A stretch of 64,000 nt of DNA from Blautia sp. XA-2221 (GCF_028767025.1 NZ_JAJQXX010000005.1:62001-126000); one strand, 5' to 3'. Counted from the first letter of the stretch, positions 1 to 9,171 are shown. Made by a program: numbers and translations. Notes: generated from the letters alone by a model not told the origin.

Positions 1-1
1 T

Positions 2-1330
2 CAGATCTTCAAATTAACACCAAAGAAAAACTGTAAGGAATGTGGATGCCCGACATGTATGGCTTTCGCTATGAAAGTTGCACAGGGCGCTATGCAGATT
101 GAGCAGTGTCCGCATATGTCTGACGAGGCACTGGCATCTCTTTCTGAGGCAACTGCTCCGCCGATGAAAACAATCAAGATTGGTACAGGCGATGGTGAGT
201 TCACTCTCGGAGGAGAAACTGTACTTTTCAGACATGAAAAAACATTTGTAAGCAAAACAAGATATGCAGTTGCACTTTGCACAGATATGACTGATGCAGA
301 AGTAGAAGCTAAACTTGCTGAGATCCCGACTGTAGATTATGACCGTATCGGAGAGAGAATGCATGTTGAGCTTGTATATGTGAACTGCGGAGAAGGTGCA
401 GACGCAGCAGCTTACACAGCGCTGGTAGAAAAAGCAAAAGGTCTTGGAAGAACTCTGGTTCTCGGATGTACAGATCCTGAGATCGCTAAGGCTGCTCTTG
501 AAGTATGTAAGGACTCCAAACCGGTTCTCAATGGTGCGAACGCTTCCAACTATGAGGCAATGAACACTGTTGCAACTGAGGCAGGTGTTGTTCTTGGAGT
601 ATCCGGAAGCGATATCAATGAGCTTTATGACACAGTAGCAGCTCTTGAGAAGCTTGGAAACAAGAACCTTGTTCTTGACACAACAGGCGCTGATGTAAAA
701 GAGACATTTAAGAATACTGTACTGGTTCGCCGTGCAGCTCTTAAAGATCAGGACAGAACCTTTGGTTATCCGTCTCTTGTAAATCTTGTTAAAATTGCGA
801 AAGGTGACAAACATTTACAGGCAGCACTTGCTTCCCTGTTTACTATGAAATATGGTTCCATCATTGTTATGGAGCAGATGACCTATGCAGAGGCACTTCC
901 GCTTTATGGTCTGCGTCAGAACGTATTTACTGATCCGCAGAAGCCAATGAAGGTAGAGCCGGGCGTTTACCCGCTGAATGGAGCAGATGAGAACTCTCTG
1001 GTAGTTACTACTGTAGACTTTGCTCTTACATATTTCGTTGTATCCGGCGAGCTGGAACGTTCCGGTGTTCCGCTTAATCTTGTGATCAACGATGCAGGCG
1101 GACTTTCCGTACTTACCTCCTGGGCGGCAGGCAAGTTTTCCAGCACAAGCATTTCTACCTTTATCAAAGAAGAGGTTGAACCGAAGGTAAAATGCCGTAA
1201 GCTTGTAATCCCGGGTAAGGTTGCTGTTCTGAAAGGCGATCTGGAGGCAAAACTTCCGGGATGGGAAATCATCGTAGGTCCAAGAGAAGCAGTACAGCTT
1301 GTGAAGTTCTTAAAAGATATGCAGGCGTAA
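2..1330 (+). CDS. acsC: Corrinoid/iron-sulfur protein large subunit (5' end cut by window edge)
   Basis: Large (gamma) subunit of the corrinoid/iron-sulfur protein, which carries the methyl group from methyl-THF to the CODH/acetyl-CoA synthase in the Wood-Ljungdahl pathway. The reading frame is open from base 2, before the first ATG at 59. The upstream residues carry the [4Fe-4S] motif CX2CX4CX16C (visible residues C11, C14, C19, C36), so the gene starts only a few codons outside the window. 442 residues are visible, close to the roughly 445 usual for AcsC. The remainder fits the TIM-barrel and C-terminal cobamide-binding domains. It is followed 78 nt later by acsE in the same direction. Confidence 0.95.
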   Translation, partial: QIFKLTPKKNCKECGCPTCMAFAMKVAQGAMQIEQCPHMSDEALASLSEATAPPMKTIKIGTGDGEFTLGGETVLFRHEKTFVSKTRYAVALCTDMTDAEVEAKLAEIPTVDYDRIGERMHVELVYVNCGEGADAAAYTALVEKAKGLGRTLVLGCTDPEIAKAALEVCKDSKPVLNGANASNYEAMNTVATEAGVVLGVSGSDINELYDTVAALEKLGNKNLVLDTTGADVKETFKNTVLVRRAALKDQDRTFGYPSLVNLVKIAKGDKHLQAALASLFTMKYGSIIVMEQMTYAEALPLYGLRQNVFTDPQKPMKVEPGVYPLNGADENSLVVTTVDFALTYFVVSGELERSGVPLNLVINDAGGLSVLTSWAAGKFSSTSISTFIKEEVEPKVKCRKLVIPGKVAVLKGDLEAKLPGWEIIVGPREAVQLVKFLKDMQA

Positions 1331-1408
1331 GCCACATAAATATATTTCGGGCAGGAGGGGATTTTTCCTTCCGTGTCCGTATCAAACCACGTAAAGGAGA
1401 ACACAGGT

Positions 1409-2197
1409 ATGTCAAAATTTATCACAATTGGTGAAAGACTTTCAACAACTGCACCGGCAGTAAACAAAGCGTTTACAGAAAGAGATCCGGAGCCGATCCT
1501 TAAAAGAGCAAAACAGCAGCTTGATGCAGGCGCTACTTATCTGGATGTAAATATCGGACCTGCTGAGAACGATGGTCCTGAGCTTATGAAATGGGCTGTA
1601 GAGCTTCTTCAGAGCAACTTTGACAACGTTCCGCTGGCACTGGATACTTCCAACGTAGCAGCTATTGAAGCTGGTATTTCCGTATACAACCGTTCCAAAG
1701 GAAAACCGATCGTAAACTCCGCTGACGCAGCAGGAAGAATCGAATATGTTGACCTTGCAGCAGCTAACGATGCTATCGTTATTGCTCTCTGTAACGGAGA
1801 AGGAATTGCAAAAGACAATGATGAGCGTATGATGTTCATGCAGACACTGATGGAGCGTGGTATGGAGCACGGCATGGATGTTGAGAACGATATGTGGTTT
1901 GACCCGCTGTTCCTGGTTATCAAAGGAATGCAGGACAAACAGATGGAAGTTCTTGAGTTCATTAAAATGATCTCTGATATGGGCATGAAGAGTACAGGCG
2001 GTCTTTCCAACAACTCCAATGGTATGCCGAAGAACATCCGTCCGATCATGGATTCTGCTATGGTAGCTATGGCTATGATGCAGGGACTTACCTCCGCAAT
2101 CGTAAACCCGAACGATCTTCGTCTGATGGAGACTATTAAGTCTTGTGATATCATCAAGAATAACAATCTGTACGCAGATTCTTATCTGGATATCTGA
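1409..2197 (+). CDS. acsE: Methyl-THF:corrinoid/iron-sulfur protein methyltransferase
   Basis: Transfers the methyl group of 5-methyl-THF to Co(I) of AcsCD. The product is 262 residues, the same length as characterised AcsE, and belongs to the pterin-binding TIM-barrel family (LDTSN near residue 75 and NSADA near 96 are typical pterin-site segments). The start is the ATG at 1409 (MSKFITIGERL), with AAAGGAGA nine nucleotides upstream. An in-frame start at 1373 would add 12 residues with no ribosome site. It lies between acsC and the corrinoid activator in one operon. Confidence 0.95.
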   Translation: MSKFITIGERLSTTAPAVNKAFTERDPEPILKRAKQQLDAGATYLDVNIGPAENDGPELMKWAVELLQSNFDNVPLALDTSNVAAIEAGISVYNRSKGKPIVNSADAAGRIEYVDLAAANDAIVIALCNGEGIAKDNDERMMFMQTLMERGMEHGMDVENDMWFDPLFLVIKGMQDKQMEVLEFIKMISDMGMKSTGGLSNNSNGMPKNIRPIMDSAMVAMAMMQGLTSAIVNPNDLRLMETIKSCDIIKNNNLYADSYLDI

Positions 2198-2278
2198 TTT
2201 TTACATGTGGATCACAGAGAGGGCTGGAGACTTCGGTCTTCGGTCCTTTCTTTATATCAGAAGAAAGGTGGTTGCTTT

Positions 2279-4201
2279 TTGTTTAAAGTAACATTTGCAT
2301 TTGAAGATGGCAGTGTGGTAGAGACGTATGCCAATGAAGGAGATAATCTGCTGGAAATCGCACGTGAGGCAAATGTGGCGATCGATGCACCATGTTCAGG
2401 TAATGGCGCCTGTGGGAAATGCCGCGTGCAGCTCAAATGCGGAGAGCTGAACACCAAAAAAACACTTCATATTAGTGACGAAGAATTTCAGAATGGCTGG
2501 CGTCTTGCCTGTATGAGCAAAATTATCGCGGACGTGGAAGTGCTTGTACCGGATATCGCCTCTGCTTATAAAAGCAGAATGAAGGTTGCGGACCTGAGCT
2601 CTAAAGAAGAGCTTGCCATTTTTGAAAATGCCAAGCGGGAAGTGGAGCTGGCAGGAATTGAATTAAAGAACAGTCTGGATGTTGTGGAAGTAAAGATGGA
2701 TCCGCCCACTCTGGATGACACCATGCCGGATGTGGAAAGGCTTACCAGAGCTCTCCGCAAATTTATGAATCTGAAGCGTGTAAGGATTCCTTATGGAGTG
2801 CTCAGAAAACTTCCGGATGTTCTGAGAGAAAGCAATTTTACAGTAAAATGTGTCCTTCGTACAACCCCGGACGACATGTTTGTTTATGATATTTTTGACA
2901 GCAGAGAAGAGGTTGTTGTCGGTGGTCTTGCTGTGGATATCGGTACTACAACCGTATCTGCGGTTCTGATCAATATGGAAACAGGAGAAATCCTGGCAAA
3001 AAGTTCTGCAGGAAACGGACAGATCCGTTTTGGCGCAGATGTGATCAACCGTATTATTGAGGCAGAGAAGCCGGGAGGAAGAGAAAGACTTCAGGACGCA
3101 GTGATCAAAGAAACGATCAACCCGATGATCCATGAGATGTGTCGAAGCGCTCATTTTCCGGAAAAACAGATTTATCGCATGTGCGTGGCAGCCAATACTA
3201 CAATGAACCATCTTTTTGCAGGGATCAATGCCGATCCTCTTCGTATGGAGCCGTATATTCCGGCATTTTTTAAGACAAATTCTCTGTTTGCGTCAGATAT
3301 TGGAATTGACATCAATCAGGATGCCCATATCATCATAGCTCCTAATATCGGAAGCTATGTAGGCGGAGATATTACAGCGGGAACCCTTGTCAGTATGATC
3401 TGGAACAGACCGGAGTTTTCTCTGTTTATCGACCTTGGAACCAATGGGGAGCTTGTATTTGGAAACTCTGATTTCATGATGAGCTGTGCCTGCTCTGCAG
3501 GACCGGCTTTTGAGGGCGGAGATATCAGCTGCGGTATGCGTGCAACTGATGGAGCCATAGAGGCCTGCACCATTGACAGGGAGACTATGGAGCCTTCCTA
3601 TGAGGTGGTTGGTGAGCCGGGAACAAAACCGGTGGGACTTTGCGGTTCCGGTATCATTGATGTGATCAGTGAACTGTTTTCAGCAGGGATCATTAATCCA
3701 AAAGGTAAATTTGTCCGTGAAGGCAGAAGAATCCGTCATGACAAATATGGTATGGGAAGCTATGTGATCGCCTTTGAGGAGGAAGCAGGTTCTTCCAAGG
3801 ATGTTGAGATCACAGAGGTGGATATTGATAACTTTATCCGCGCCAAAGGAGCAATCTTCTCAGCAATACGCACCATGCTTTCATCACTGGACTTTGATGT
3901 TTCCATGATTGATGATGTGTATGTAGCGGGTGGAATCGGAAGCGGTATCAACATGCGCAACGCAGTAAAAATCGGAATGCTTCCGGATATTCCTCTTGAA
4001 AAATTCCATTATATTGGAAATTCTTCGCTGTCAGGCGCATACCTGATGCTGTTGTCTACTCCTGCGGAGAAAAAGACATATGAACTGGCAGCAAATATGA
4101 CATATATGGAGCTCTCCACAGTACCGATTTATATGGATGAGTTTGTGGGAGCCTGCTTTATTCCTCATACGGACAGTTCTCTGTTTCCGTCTGCAGAATA
4201 A
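2279..4201 (+). CDS. acsV: Reductive activator of the corrinoid/Fe-S protein (RACo-like, ASKHA domain)
   Basis: ATP-dependent activator that returns oxidised Co(II) corrinoid protein to Co(I). The N-terminal [2Fe-2S] ferredoxin domain has Cys ligands at C39, C45, C48 and C78. A linker follows, then a C-terminal ASKHA ATPase (DUF4445) with phosphate motifs DIGTTT and DLGTNGE and the adenosine-site segment VAGGIGSG. The start is most likely TTG at 2279, because AGAAAGGTGG lies 7-8 nt upstream and the product then begins directly at the ferredoxin fold; the longer frame from 2207 adds 24 unrelated residues. Length is 640 residues. Position directly after acsE fits its role; the symbol follows the acetogen convention. 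Confidence 0.9.
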   Translation: MFKVTFAFEDGSVVETYANEGDNLLEIAREANVAIDAPCSGNGACGKCRVQLKCGELNTKKTLHISDEEFQNGWRLACMSKIIADVEVLVPDIASAYKSRMKVADLSSKEELAIFENAKREVELAGIELKNSLDVVEVKMDPPTLDDTMPDVERLTRALRKFMNLKRVRIPYGVLRKLPDVLRESNFTVKCVLRTTPDDMFVYDIFDSREEVVVGGLAVDIGTTTVSAVLINMETGEILAKSSAGNGQIRFGADVINRIIEAEKPGGRERLQDAVIKETINPMIHEMCRSAHFPEKQIYRMCVAANTTMNHLFAGINADPLRMEPYIPAFFKTNSLFASDIGIDINQDAHIIIAPNIGSYVGGDITAGTLVSMIWNRPEFSLFIDLGTNGELVFGNSDFMMSCACSAGPAFEGGDISCGMRATDGAIEACTIDRETMEPSYEVVGEPGTKPVGLCGSGIIDVISELFSAGIINPKGKFVREGRRIRHDKYGMGSYVIAFEEEAGSSKDVEITEVDIDNFIRAKGAIFSAIRTMLSSLDFDVSMIDDVYVAGGIGSGINMRNAVKIGMLPDIPLEKFHYIGNSSLSGAYLMLLSTPAEKKTYELAANMTYMELSTVPIYMDEFVGACFIPHTDSSLFPSAE

Positions 4202-4211
4202 AACAATAAAA

Positions 4212-4259
4212 ATATCCGGTTCAGAAAGAAAGCACAGTGCGGCTTTCCGTTCCGGATAT
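4212..4259 (+). other. Intra-operon hairpin between acsV and the DUF3786 gene
   Basis: Arms ATATCCGG (4212-4219) and CCGGATAT (4252-4259) are perfect complements enclosing an inner GAAAG/CTTTC pairing. No U-run follows, so it is more likely a processing or stability element than a full terminator. Confidence 0.5.
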
Positions 4260-4297
4260 AAGAACAGGAAAAGAATCAGATTTTACAGAGGTGTGCT

Positions 4298-5008
4298 ATG
4301 AGTTCTGACTTAAATGAAGTAAAATCCGTCAGTCTGTCAGAGGAAGGTTCCGTAGGCGACAGACTGGGATATGAAAAAGACAGCAAGGAGAGAATGCCCT
4401 GGGAGCATTATCTGGAGGAGTTCGGGAAAGCAGATCCGAAAGAGATTGCCAGCCGTCTTTCCATCCCTTATGACGAAACGGAAAAAAGCTTTGAACTTCC
4501 GTTTCTGGGAAGTGTCTATTACATTTCCTGGCCTGATTTTCGTGTGACTCATAAAGAGGATCAGAAAGGTTACTATCCTCTTGAGGAAATGGTATATGCC
4601 AGGATCCTGACCATCCGTTTCCTTTTGGGAGGAATGAGATCCCATGGAACCGGAAAAATGAAAACCTACAGGGAAATGCCCTGGGGAGAAGTGTATTTAA
4701 GACAGTTTGACGGACGCTGCATCAAACGTCTTGCCTTTTCTTATGGAAATCGTCTGAAGGACTTTAAAGCTGTTATGGAGCATATTCAGGCAGCGCCTGT
4801 AAAACACGGGGATCTTGCTTATGAAATTGAAATTTACCCGGACTATCAGGTGCAGATGATTCTCTGGGAGGGGGATGATGAATTTCCGCCTTCCTCTCAG
4901 ATTCTGTTTTCGGATAATTTCCCCGTATCCTTTCAGGCGGAGGACATGGCTGTGATGGGAGATGTGATCATCGGAGCTCTGAAAGCATACGGAAAAGTAA
5001 CAGATTAA
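4298..5008 (+). CDS. DUF3786 domain protein
   Basis: A 236-residue soluble protein that I recognise as a DUF3786 protein, a family of unknown biochemical role found mainly in anaerobes and often beside corrinoid or CODH/ACS genes. No signal peptide or membrane segment is visible and there is no obvious metal-binding Cys cluster. The N-terminal 30 residues are low in hydrophobics and probably flexible. It sits between acsV and fchA, which suggests a role around corrinoid or one-carbon enzymes, but that is inference from position only. The start ATG at 4298 has GAGGTGTGCT upstream. Confidence 0.8.
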   Translation: MSSDLNEVKSVSLSEEGSVGDRLGYEKDSKERMPWEHYLEEFGKADPKEIASRLSIPYDETEKSFELPFLGSVYYISWPDFRVTHKEDQKGYYPLEEMVYARILTIRFLLGGMRSHGTGKMKTYREMPWGEVYLRQFDGRCIKRLAFSYGNRLKDFKAVMEHIQAAPVKHGDLAYEIEIYPDYQVQMILWEGDDEFPPSSQILFSDNFPVSFQAEDMAVMGDVIIGALKAYGKVTD

Positions 5009-5069
5009 GATAAAAAATACAGTTTGACAGCAGGGATCAGCTGTGTATCATCACCAGGAGGGTAAAATT

Positions 5070-5699
5070 ATGGGATTTTCAACAAGTACATGTACAGAGT
5101 TTGTTGAAGTACTGGCTTCCAAGGCACCGGTACCGGGCGGCGGCGGCGCTTCCGCACTTGTTGCGGCAGTGGGAACTGCGCTGGGAAATATGGTGGGAAG
5201 CCTGACAGTTGGAAAAAAGAAATATGCGGATGTGGAAGATGAAATGTGGGAGCTGAAAGCAAAATGCGATCAGCTTCAGAAGGATTTCCTCCGTCTCATT
5301 GAAAGAGATGCCGAAGTGTTTGAGCCTCTTTCCAAAGCATATGGAATGCCGAGAGAAACAGAAGAAGAAAAGGCTGAAAAGGCAAGAGTTATGGAGATTG
5401 TTCTCAAGGATGCCTGCTCCGTACCAATGGAGATCATGGAAAAATGTTGTGAGGCAATTGAGCTGATCGTAGAATTTGGCGCAAAGGGCTCCAAGCTTGC
5501 CATCAGCGACGCAGGTGTGGGCGCTGCTTTCTGCAAGGCAGCTTTAAAGGGAGCCAGCCTGAATGTGTACATAAACACAAAATCCATGGCAGACAGAGCG
5601 TATGCAGAAGAGCTGAACAGAAAAGCTGACGCAATGCTTGAGAAGTATACAAAGATCGCTGACGAAACTTTTGACAGCGTTCTCGGAAGACTGAAATAA
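5070..5699 (+). CDS. fchA: Methenyl-THF cyclohydrolase
   Basis: Member of the cyclodeaminase/cyclohydrolase family (209 residues). Converts 10-formyl-THF to 5,10-methenyl-THF in the methyl branch. The family signature PVPGGGGASA lies near residues 18-27 and the rest is predicted all-helical. The start is ATG 5070 with CAGGAGGG 8 nt upstream; the longer frame from 5043 lacks a ribosome site. It is directly followed (18 nt) by folD. Its presence next to a FolD that has lost cyclohydrolase residues suggests it supplies this activity alone (see findings). Confidence 0.92.
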   Translation: MGFSTSTCTEFVEVLASKAPVPGGGGASALVAAVGTALGNMVGSLTVGKKKYADVEDEMWELKAKCDQLQKDFLRLIERDAEVFEPLSKAYGMPRETEEEKAEKARVMEIVLKDACSVPMEIMEKCCEAIELIVEFGAKGSKLAISDAGVGAAFCKAALKGASLNVYINTKSMADRAYAEELNRKADAMLEKYTKIADETFDSVLGRLK

Positions 5700-5717
5700 T
5701 TAAGGAGGAAATGAAAA

Positions 5718-6572
5718 ATGGCAAAACAGTTATTGGGAAAAGAAGTAACAGCAGCACTGAACGAAAAAATTAAAGCAAATGTAGCAGAGCTTCAGGCAAA
5801 GGGTGTAAATCCTACCTTGTGCATTATCCGTGTAGGCGAGAATCCAAGCGACATTTCCTATGAGAAAGGCGCTACCAAGCGTTGCGAAACACTTGGCGTA
5901 GCATGTGAAAAAATCCTTCTTCCGGGAGATGTTTCTCAGGATGAGCTTCTTGCAACTATCGACAAAGTAAACAAAGACGACCATATCCATGGCGTTCTTC
6001 TGTTCCGTCCGCTTCCGAAGCATCTGGATCAGGCAGTGATTGAAAATGCACTTGCTGCAGAAAAAGACGTTGACTGTATGACAGACCTTTCTATGTCTGG
6101 TGTTTTCACAGGCAAAAAGATCGGATTCCCGCCATGTACACCGCAGGCATGCATGGAAATCCTTGATCATTACGGAATCGACTGCACAGGCAAAAAAGCA
6201 GTTGTGATCGGAAGAAGCCTTGTAGTAGGAAAACCGGCAGCTATGATGCTGGTTAAGAAAAACGCAACAGTTACTATCTGTCATACAAGAACTGTTGATA
6301 TGCCGTCTGTGACAAGAGAGGCAGATATTGTGATCGTGGCTGCAGGACGCGCAGGTGTTGTAGGCGCTGATTATGTAAGAGAAGGACAGACTGTTATTGA
6401 TGTAGGAATCAATGTAAATGCAGAAGGCAAACTTTGCGGAGATGTTGATTATGCAGCAGTTGAGCCGATCGTAGATGCGATCACACCGGTACCGGGCGGA
6501 GTTGGAAGTGTTACAACATCTGTTCTGGTTGGACATGTGGTAGAAGCAGCAATGAGAAAGGTAAATGAATGA
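5718..6572 (+). CDS. folD: Methylene-THF dehydrogenase (FolD family, cyclohydrolase residues altered)
   Basis: A 284-residue FolD-family enzyme interconverting methylene- and methenyl-THF. The Rossmann NAD(P) site is seen as VVIGRSLVVGKP and the C-terminal signature as TPVPGGVG. Aligned by eye to E. coli FolD, the catalytic Tyr is kept (Y48), but the Lys four residues later is Ala (A52). The Gln of the GxLxQxPLP motif is Phe (F96). The DVD motif (117-119) is kept. This suggests a dehydrogenase-only enzyme paired with FchA. The ribosome site AAGGAGGA precedes ATG 5718. The stop overlaps the next start as ATGA. Confidence 0.92.
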   Translation: MAKQLLGKEVTAALNEKIKANVAELQAKGVNPTLCIIRVGENPSDISYEKGATKRCETLGVACEKILLPGDVSQDELLATIDKVNKDDHIHGVLLFRPLPKHLDQAVIENALAAEKDVDCMTDLSMSGVFTGKKIGFPPCTPQACMEILDHYGIDCTGKKAVVIGRSLVVGKPAAMMLVKKNATVTICHTRTVDMPSVTREADIVIVAAGRAGVVGADYVREGQTVIDVGINVNAEGKLCGDVDYAAVEPIVDAITPVPGGVGSVTTSVLVGHVVEAAMRKVNE

Positions 6573-7423
6573 TTTTTTCTCGGAAGAATAAGTTCTTCTG
6601 GGTGTATCTGACCCTGACGGGCGCTCTGATTTTCAGGGCGCCTGTTTCTGCATTGGCAGATAAAGCGCCTGATCCGTCAGAAATCCAGGGGCCTGTAATG
6701 AAACCACAGGAAGAAAATACAGCTTTGCAGGGAAGCAGAAACGCAGAGAGTATATCAGAAAAGACGGATGAAAACAAAAACGGCAGAGAAAGTGATCACT
6801 CAGAAGAAGGTAAGATCAGCAAGCCGTCCTATTCTTACAGAAGCGGTCCCGGGACAGCGGGATTTGTGGACGATTCCACAGATAATACCTATGGCTATTA
6901 TACCATTATGGGAACCACCACGGTCACGTTGGAGGAAATGACTTCTCTTTATGAGGAAAATGGGGCAGAGTATCCAGCTTCTTTGAAAGAGGGAGGCGCA
7001 GAAACCATTGAGGATTTCTGCAGTATTATCCTGGAAGAGGCAGAAATAGAAGGCGTTCGTGGAGAGGTGGTTTATGTGCAGGCTATGCTGGAAACAGGAT
7101 GGCTTCAGTTTGGCGGAGATGCAGTGGAAAACCAGTATAACTTTTCGGGTATTGGAACAACCGGCGGAGGGGCACAGGGAAATTCCTATCCGGATGTGCG
7201 AACCGGGATCCGGGCTCAGGTTCAGCACCTTAAAGCTTATGCCAGCACAGAGAAATTAAATGAAAGCTGTGTAGATTCCAGATTTGACATGGTTAAGAGA
7301 GGTTCGGCTCCCTATGTGGAATGGCTGGGAATCCAGGAAAATCCTGACGGTGGCGGCTGGGCCGCAGGAAAAGGATATGGGGAGAAACTGATAAAGCTGC
7401 TTGAAGATATGAAGGAAGAGTGA
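6569..7423 (+). CDS. Secreted glucosaminidase-domain protein
   Basis: A 284-residue exported protein. An N-terminal signal peptide (basic start, hydrophobic core to about residue 28, likely cleavage after VSA-LA) is followed by a low-complexity Glu/Lys/Ser linker. A glucosaminidase (LytG/Acm2-type) domain occupies about residues 150-282, with the probable catalytic Glu in AMLETGWLQFGG and the typical NFSGIG segment. It would hydrolyse peptidoglycan glycan strands outside the cell. The start ATG overlaps the folD stop (ATGA), so it is translationally coupled to a one-carbon gene, an odd partnership. No wall-anchoring motif is seen. Confidence 0.85.
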   Translation: MIFSRKNKFFWVYLTLTGALIFRAPVSALADKAPDPSEIQGPVMKPQEENTALQGSRNAESISEKTDENKNGRESDHSEEGKISKPSYSYRSGPGTAGFVDDSTDNTYGYYTIMGTTTVTLEEMTSLYEENGAEYPASLKEGGAETIEDFCSIILEEAEIEGVRGEVVYVQAMLETGWLQFGGDAVENQYNFSGIGTTGGGAQGNSYPDVRTGIRAQVQHLKAYASTEKLNESCVDSRFDMVKRGSAPYVEWLGIQENPDGGGWAAGKGYGEKLIKLLEDMKEE

Positions 7424-7519
7424 TTCAGAAGTAAACATATTTTTAGATAAAACAGAATATGTGATCATCCAGCTTTTTTAATCGGTTTGTGCATTGACCG
7501 GTCAAAAATATCTCAATAC

Positions 7520-7589
7520 AAAAAGGTACAGCAGCTTCGGTTATTTGAAGATTTTCGTCTTTTAATACCTGAAGAAACTGTACCTTTTT
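7520..7589. terminator. Bidirectional terminator at the end of the acs operon
   Basis: A perfect 12-bp inverted repeat, AAAAAGGTACAG (7520-7531) and CTGTACCTTTTT (7578-7589), is A-rich on one side and U-rich on the other. It therefore serves both the plus operon and the convergent hydrogenase gene. The 46-nt loop holds a second small hairpin (CTTC/GAAG). Confidence 0.75.
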
Positions 7590-7665
7590 ATTTTTATTTC
7601 CCATCAGACAGGCTCCGGGGGAGTGCAGAGGTATTCAATCTTAGAACTCTTCTGCGTGAGTCGTT

Positions 7666-9171
7666 TTAATCCAGCTTGATTTCTTCCAGTTCTTTCTCCG
7701 GAAGTTTCTTGGAAGAATCTTTAAGATACTGCTTTAATGCTTTGGAGGATGTTGCAAAAGGCACATTGGTTCCTGCGCCGCCCATACAGCCGCCCGGACA
7801 GGCCATACCCTCGATCATACATCCCTTCAGCTTTCCTGCTTTTGCAAGAGTCAGCATTTTTTTGCAGTCTGCCAGTGTTTCTGCATGTTCGATATGAACC
7901 GGAACTTCCGGGTAGTATTCTTTCAGACAGGCTTCGATGGCGCCTGCCACACCTCCTGCAACAGCATATCCACGTCCTGCAGCAGTGGCATTGTGCAGAG
8001 ATTCCTCGCCCTCAAAAGATGCCGGATCAATTTCTCTGGCGTCAAACATGGCAGAAAGCTCCTCAAAGGTTACAACAAAATCCACATCACTTCGTACAGA
8101 GGTACGCATAGCCTCCAGTTTTTTTGAGGCACAGGGACCTACGAAAACAACCTTGGAATCCGGATGCTCCTGTTTTACCTTACGGGCAGTGGCAACCATA
8201 GGTGTAAGCTCCTGAGAAATATTATCGATCATATCCGGGAAAAATTTCTTTGCCATCATGGACCAGGAGGGGCAGCAGGAGGTCAGAAGAAATGGAAGGT
8301 TTCCGGTAGCTACTTCTTTTGCATAGTGATGAGCCTCGGAAATAGCTCCGATATCTGCTCCCAGAGCCACTTCATATACATCGGAAAATCCAAGGATCTC
8401 AAGCGCGGTTTTAAATTTACGTGGGGTTACATCTTCTCCAAACTGACTGATGTAAGCCGGAGCAACAATGGCAATGATCTTATTTCCCTCACGCAGAGAG
8501 TGGGCAAGCTGGAAAATCTGAGATTTGTCAGAAATAGCTCCGAAAGGACAGCTTACCATACACATACCGCAGGAAACGCATTTATCATCCAGAATCTTTG
8601 CGCGACCCTGTTCGTCGCTGCCAATGGCCTTGACACCGCAGGCCTGCTCACAGGGGCGGACATTGTGTGAGATGGCGTCATAGGGACATACGGCTTTACA
8701 TTTTCCACATTTGATGCATTTGTCCTGATCAATATAGGATTTGCCATTGACCATGGAAATGGCGCCCTTTGGACATGCCTGCATACAGGGATGAGCCACA
8801 CAGCCTCTGCACATATCGCTGACAATATATTTGTTGGGAGGACAGGCTGCGCAGGCAGAAGGAATTACCTGCATAAGAGGCGGTTCATAATATTTTTCAT
8901 CAATATTGCTGGCCTCCAGCCCGGAGGTCAGATGGACTGCCCTGTTTTCAGGACGGAGAGAAAGACCCATGGCAAGGCGTACACGTTCGCTTGCCACAGC
9001 ACGTTCCCGGTAAATGCTCTCTCTGTACTGTGCCCGTTCTTCTACAATAGAGTAGGGGATTGCTTCAATGTCATGAATGAGAGTTTCATCTTTGGATTCA
9101 AATCCGACTTTAGCCACTTCTGTAAATATTTTATGACGTATCTGTTTTACAGGAGTATCCAGGTTTCTCAT
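7666..9171 (-). CDS. Monomeric [FeFe]-hydrogenase, probable group B
   Basis: A 501-residue iron hydrogenase. The N-terminal ~110 residues resemble no common domain. Next come four Cys-rich 4Fe-4S segments (CAACPPNKYIVSDMCRGC, CIKCGKCKAVCP, an extra CEQAC, CVSCGMCMVSCP). The H-cluster motifs are TSCCPSW, GPCASKKLEA and GMACPGGCMGG. The extra N-terminal Cys pattern and the Gly-Pro-Cys form of motif 2 point to group B, a fermentative ferredoxin-linked type; this subgroup call is inference. Start is ATG 9171: its AAAGGAG lies 9 nt upstream, whereas TTG 9177 is only 3 nt from it. It is a single gene diverging from hydCBA. Confidence 0.9.
   Translation of the reverse strand: MRNLDTPVKQIRHKIFTEVAKVGFESKDETLIHDIEAIPYSIVEERAQYRESIYRERAVASERVRLAMGLSLRPENRAVHLTSGLEASNIDEKYYEPPLMQVIPSACAACPPNKYIVSDMCRGCVAHPCMQACPKGAISMVNGKSYIDQDKCIKCGKCKAVCPYDAISHNVRPCEQACGVKAIGSDEQGRAKILDDKCVSCGMCMVSCPFGAISDKSQIFQLAHSLREGNKIIAIVAPAYISQFGEDVTPRKFKTALEILGFSDVYEVALGADIGAISEAHHYAKEVATGNLPFLLTSCCPSWSMMAKKFFPDMIDNISQELTPMVATARKVKQEHPDSKVVFVGPCASKKLEAMRTSVRSDVDFVVTFEELSAMFDAREIDPASFEGEESLHNATAAGRGYAVAGGVAGAIEACLKEYYPEVPVHIEHAETLADCKKMLTLAKAGKLKGCMIEGMACPGGCMGGAGTNVPFATSSKALKQYLKDSSKKLPEKELEEIKLD

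Noticed and set aside
14-814. Long minus-strand open frame opposite acsC
   Set aside because: It is Ser/Cys-rich with no family resemblance; this is the expected shadow of a strongly biased coding strand. The same applies to other antisense frames, for example at 5730-6536 and 62253-63434.
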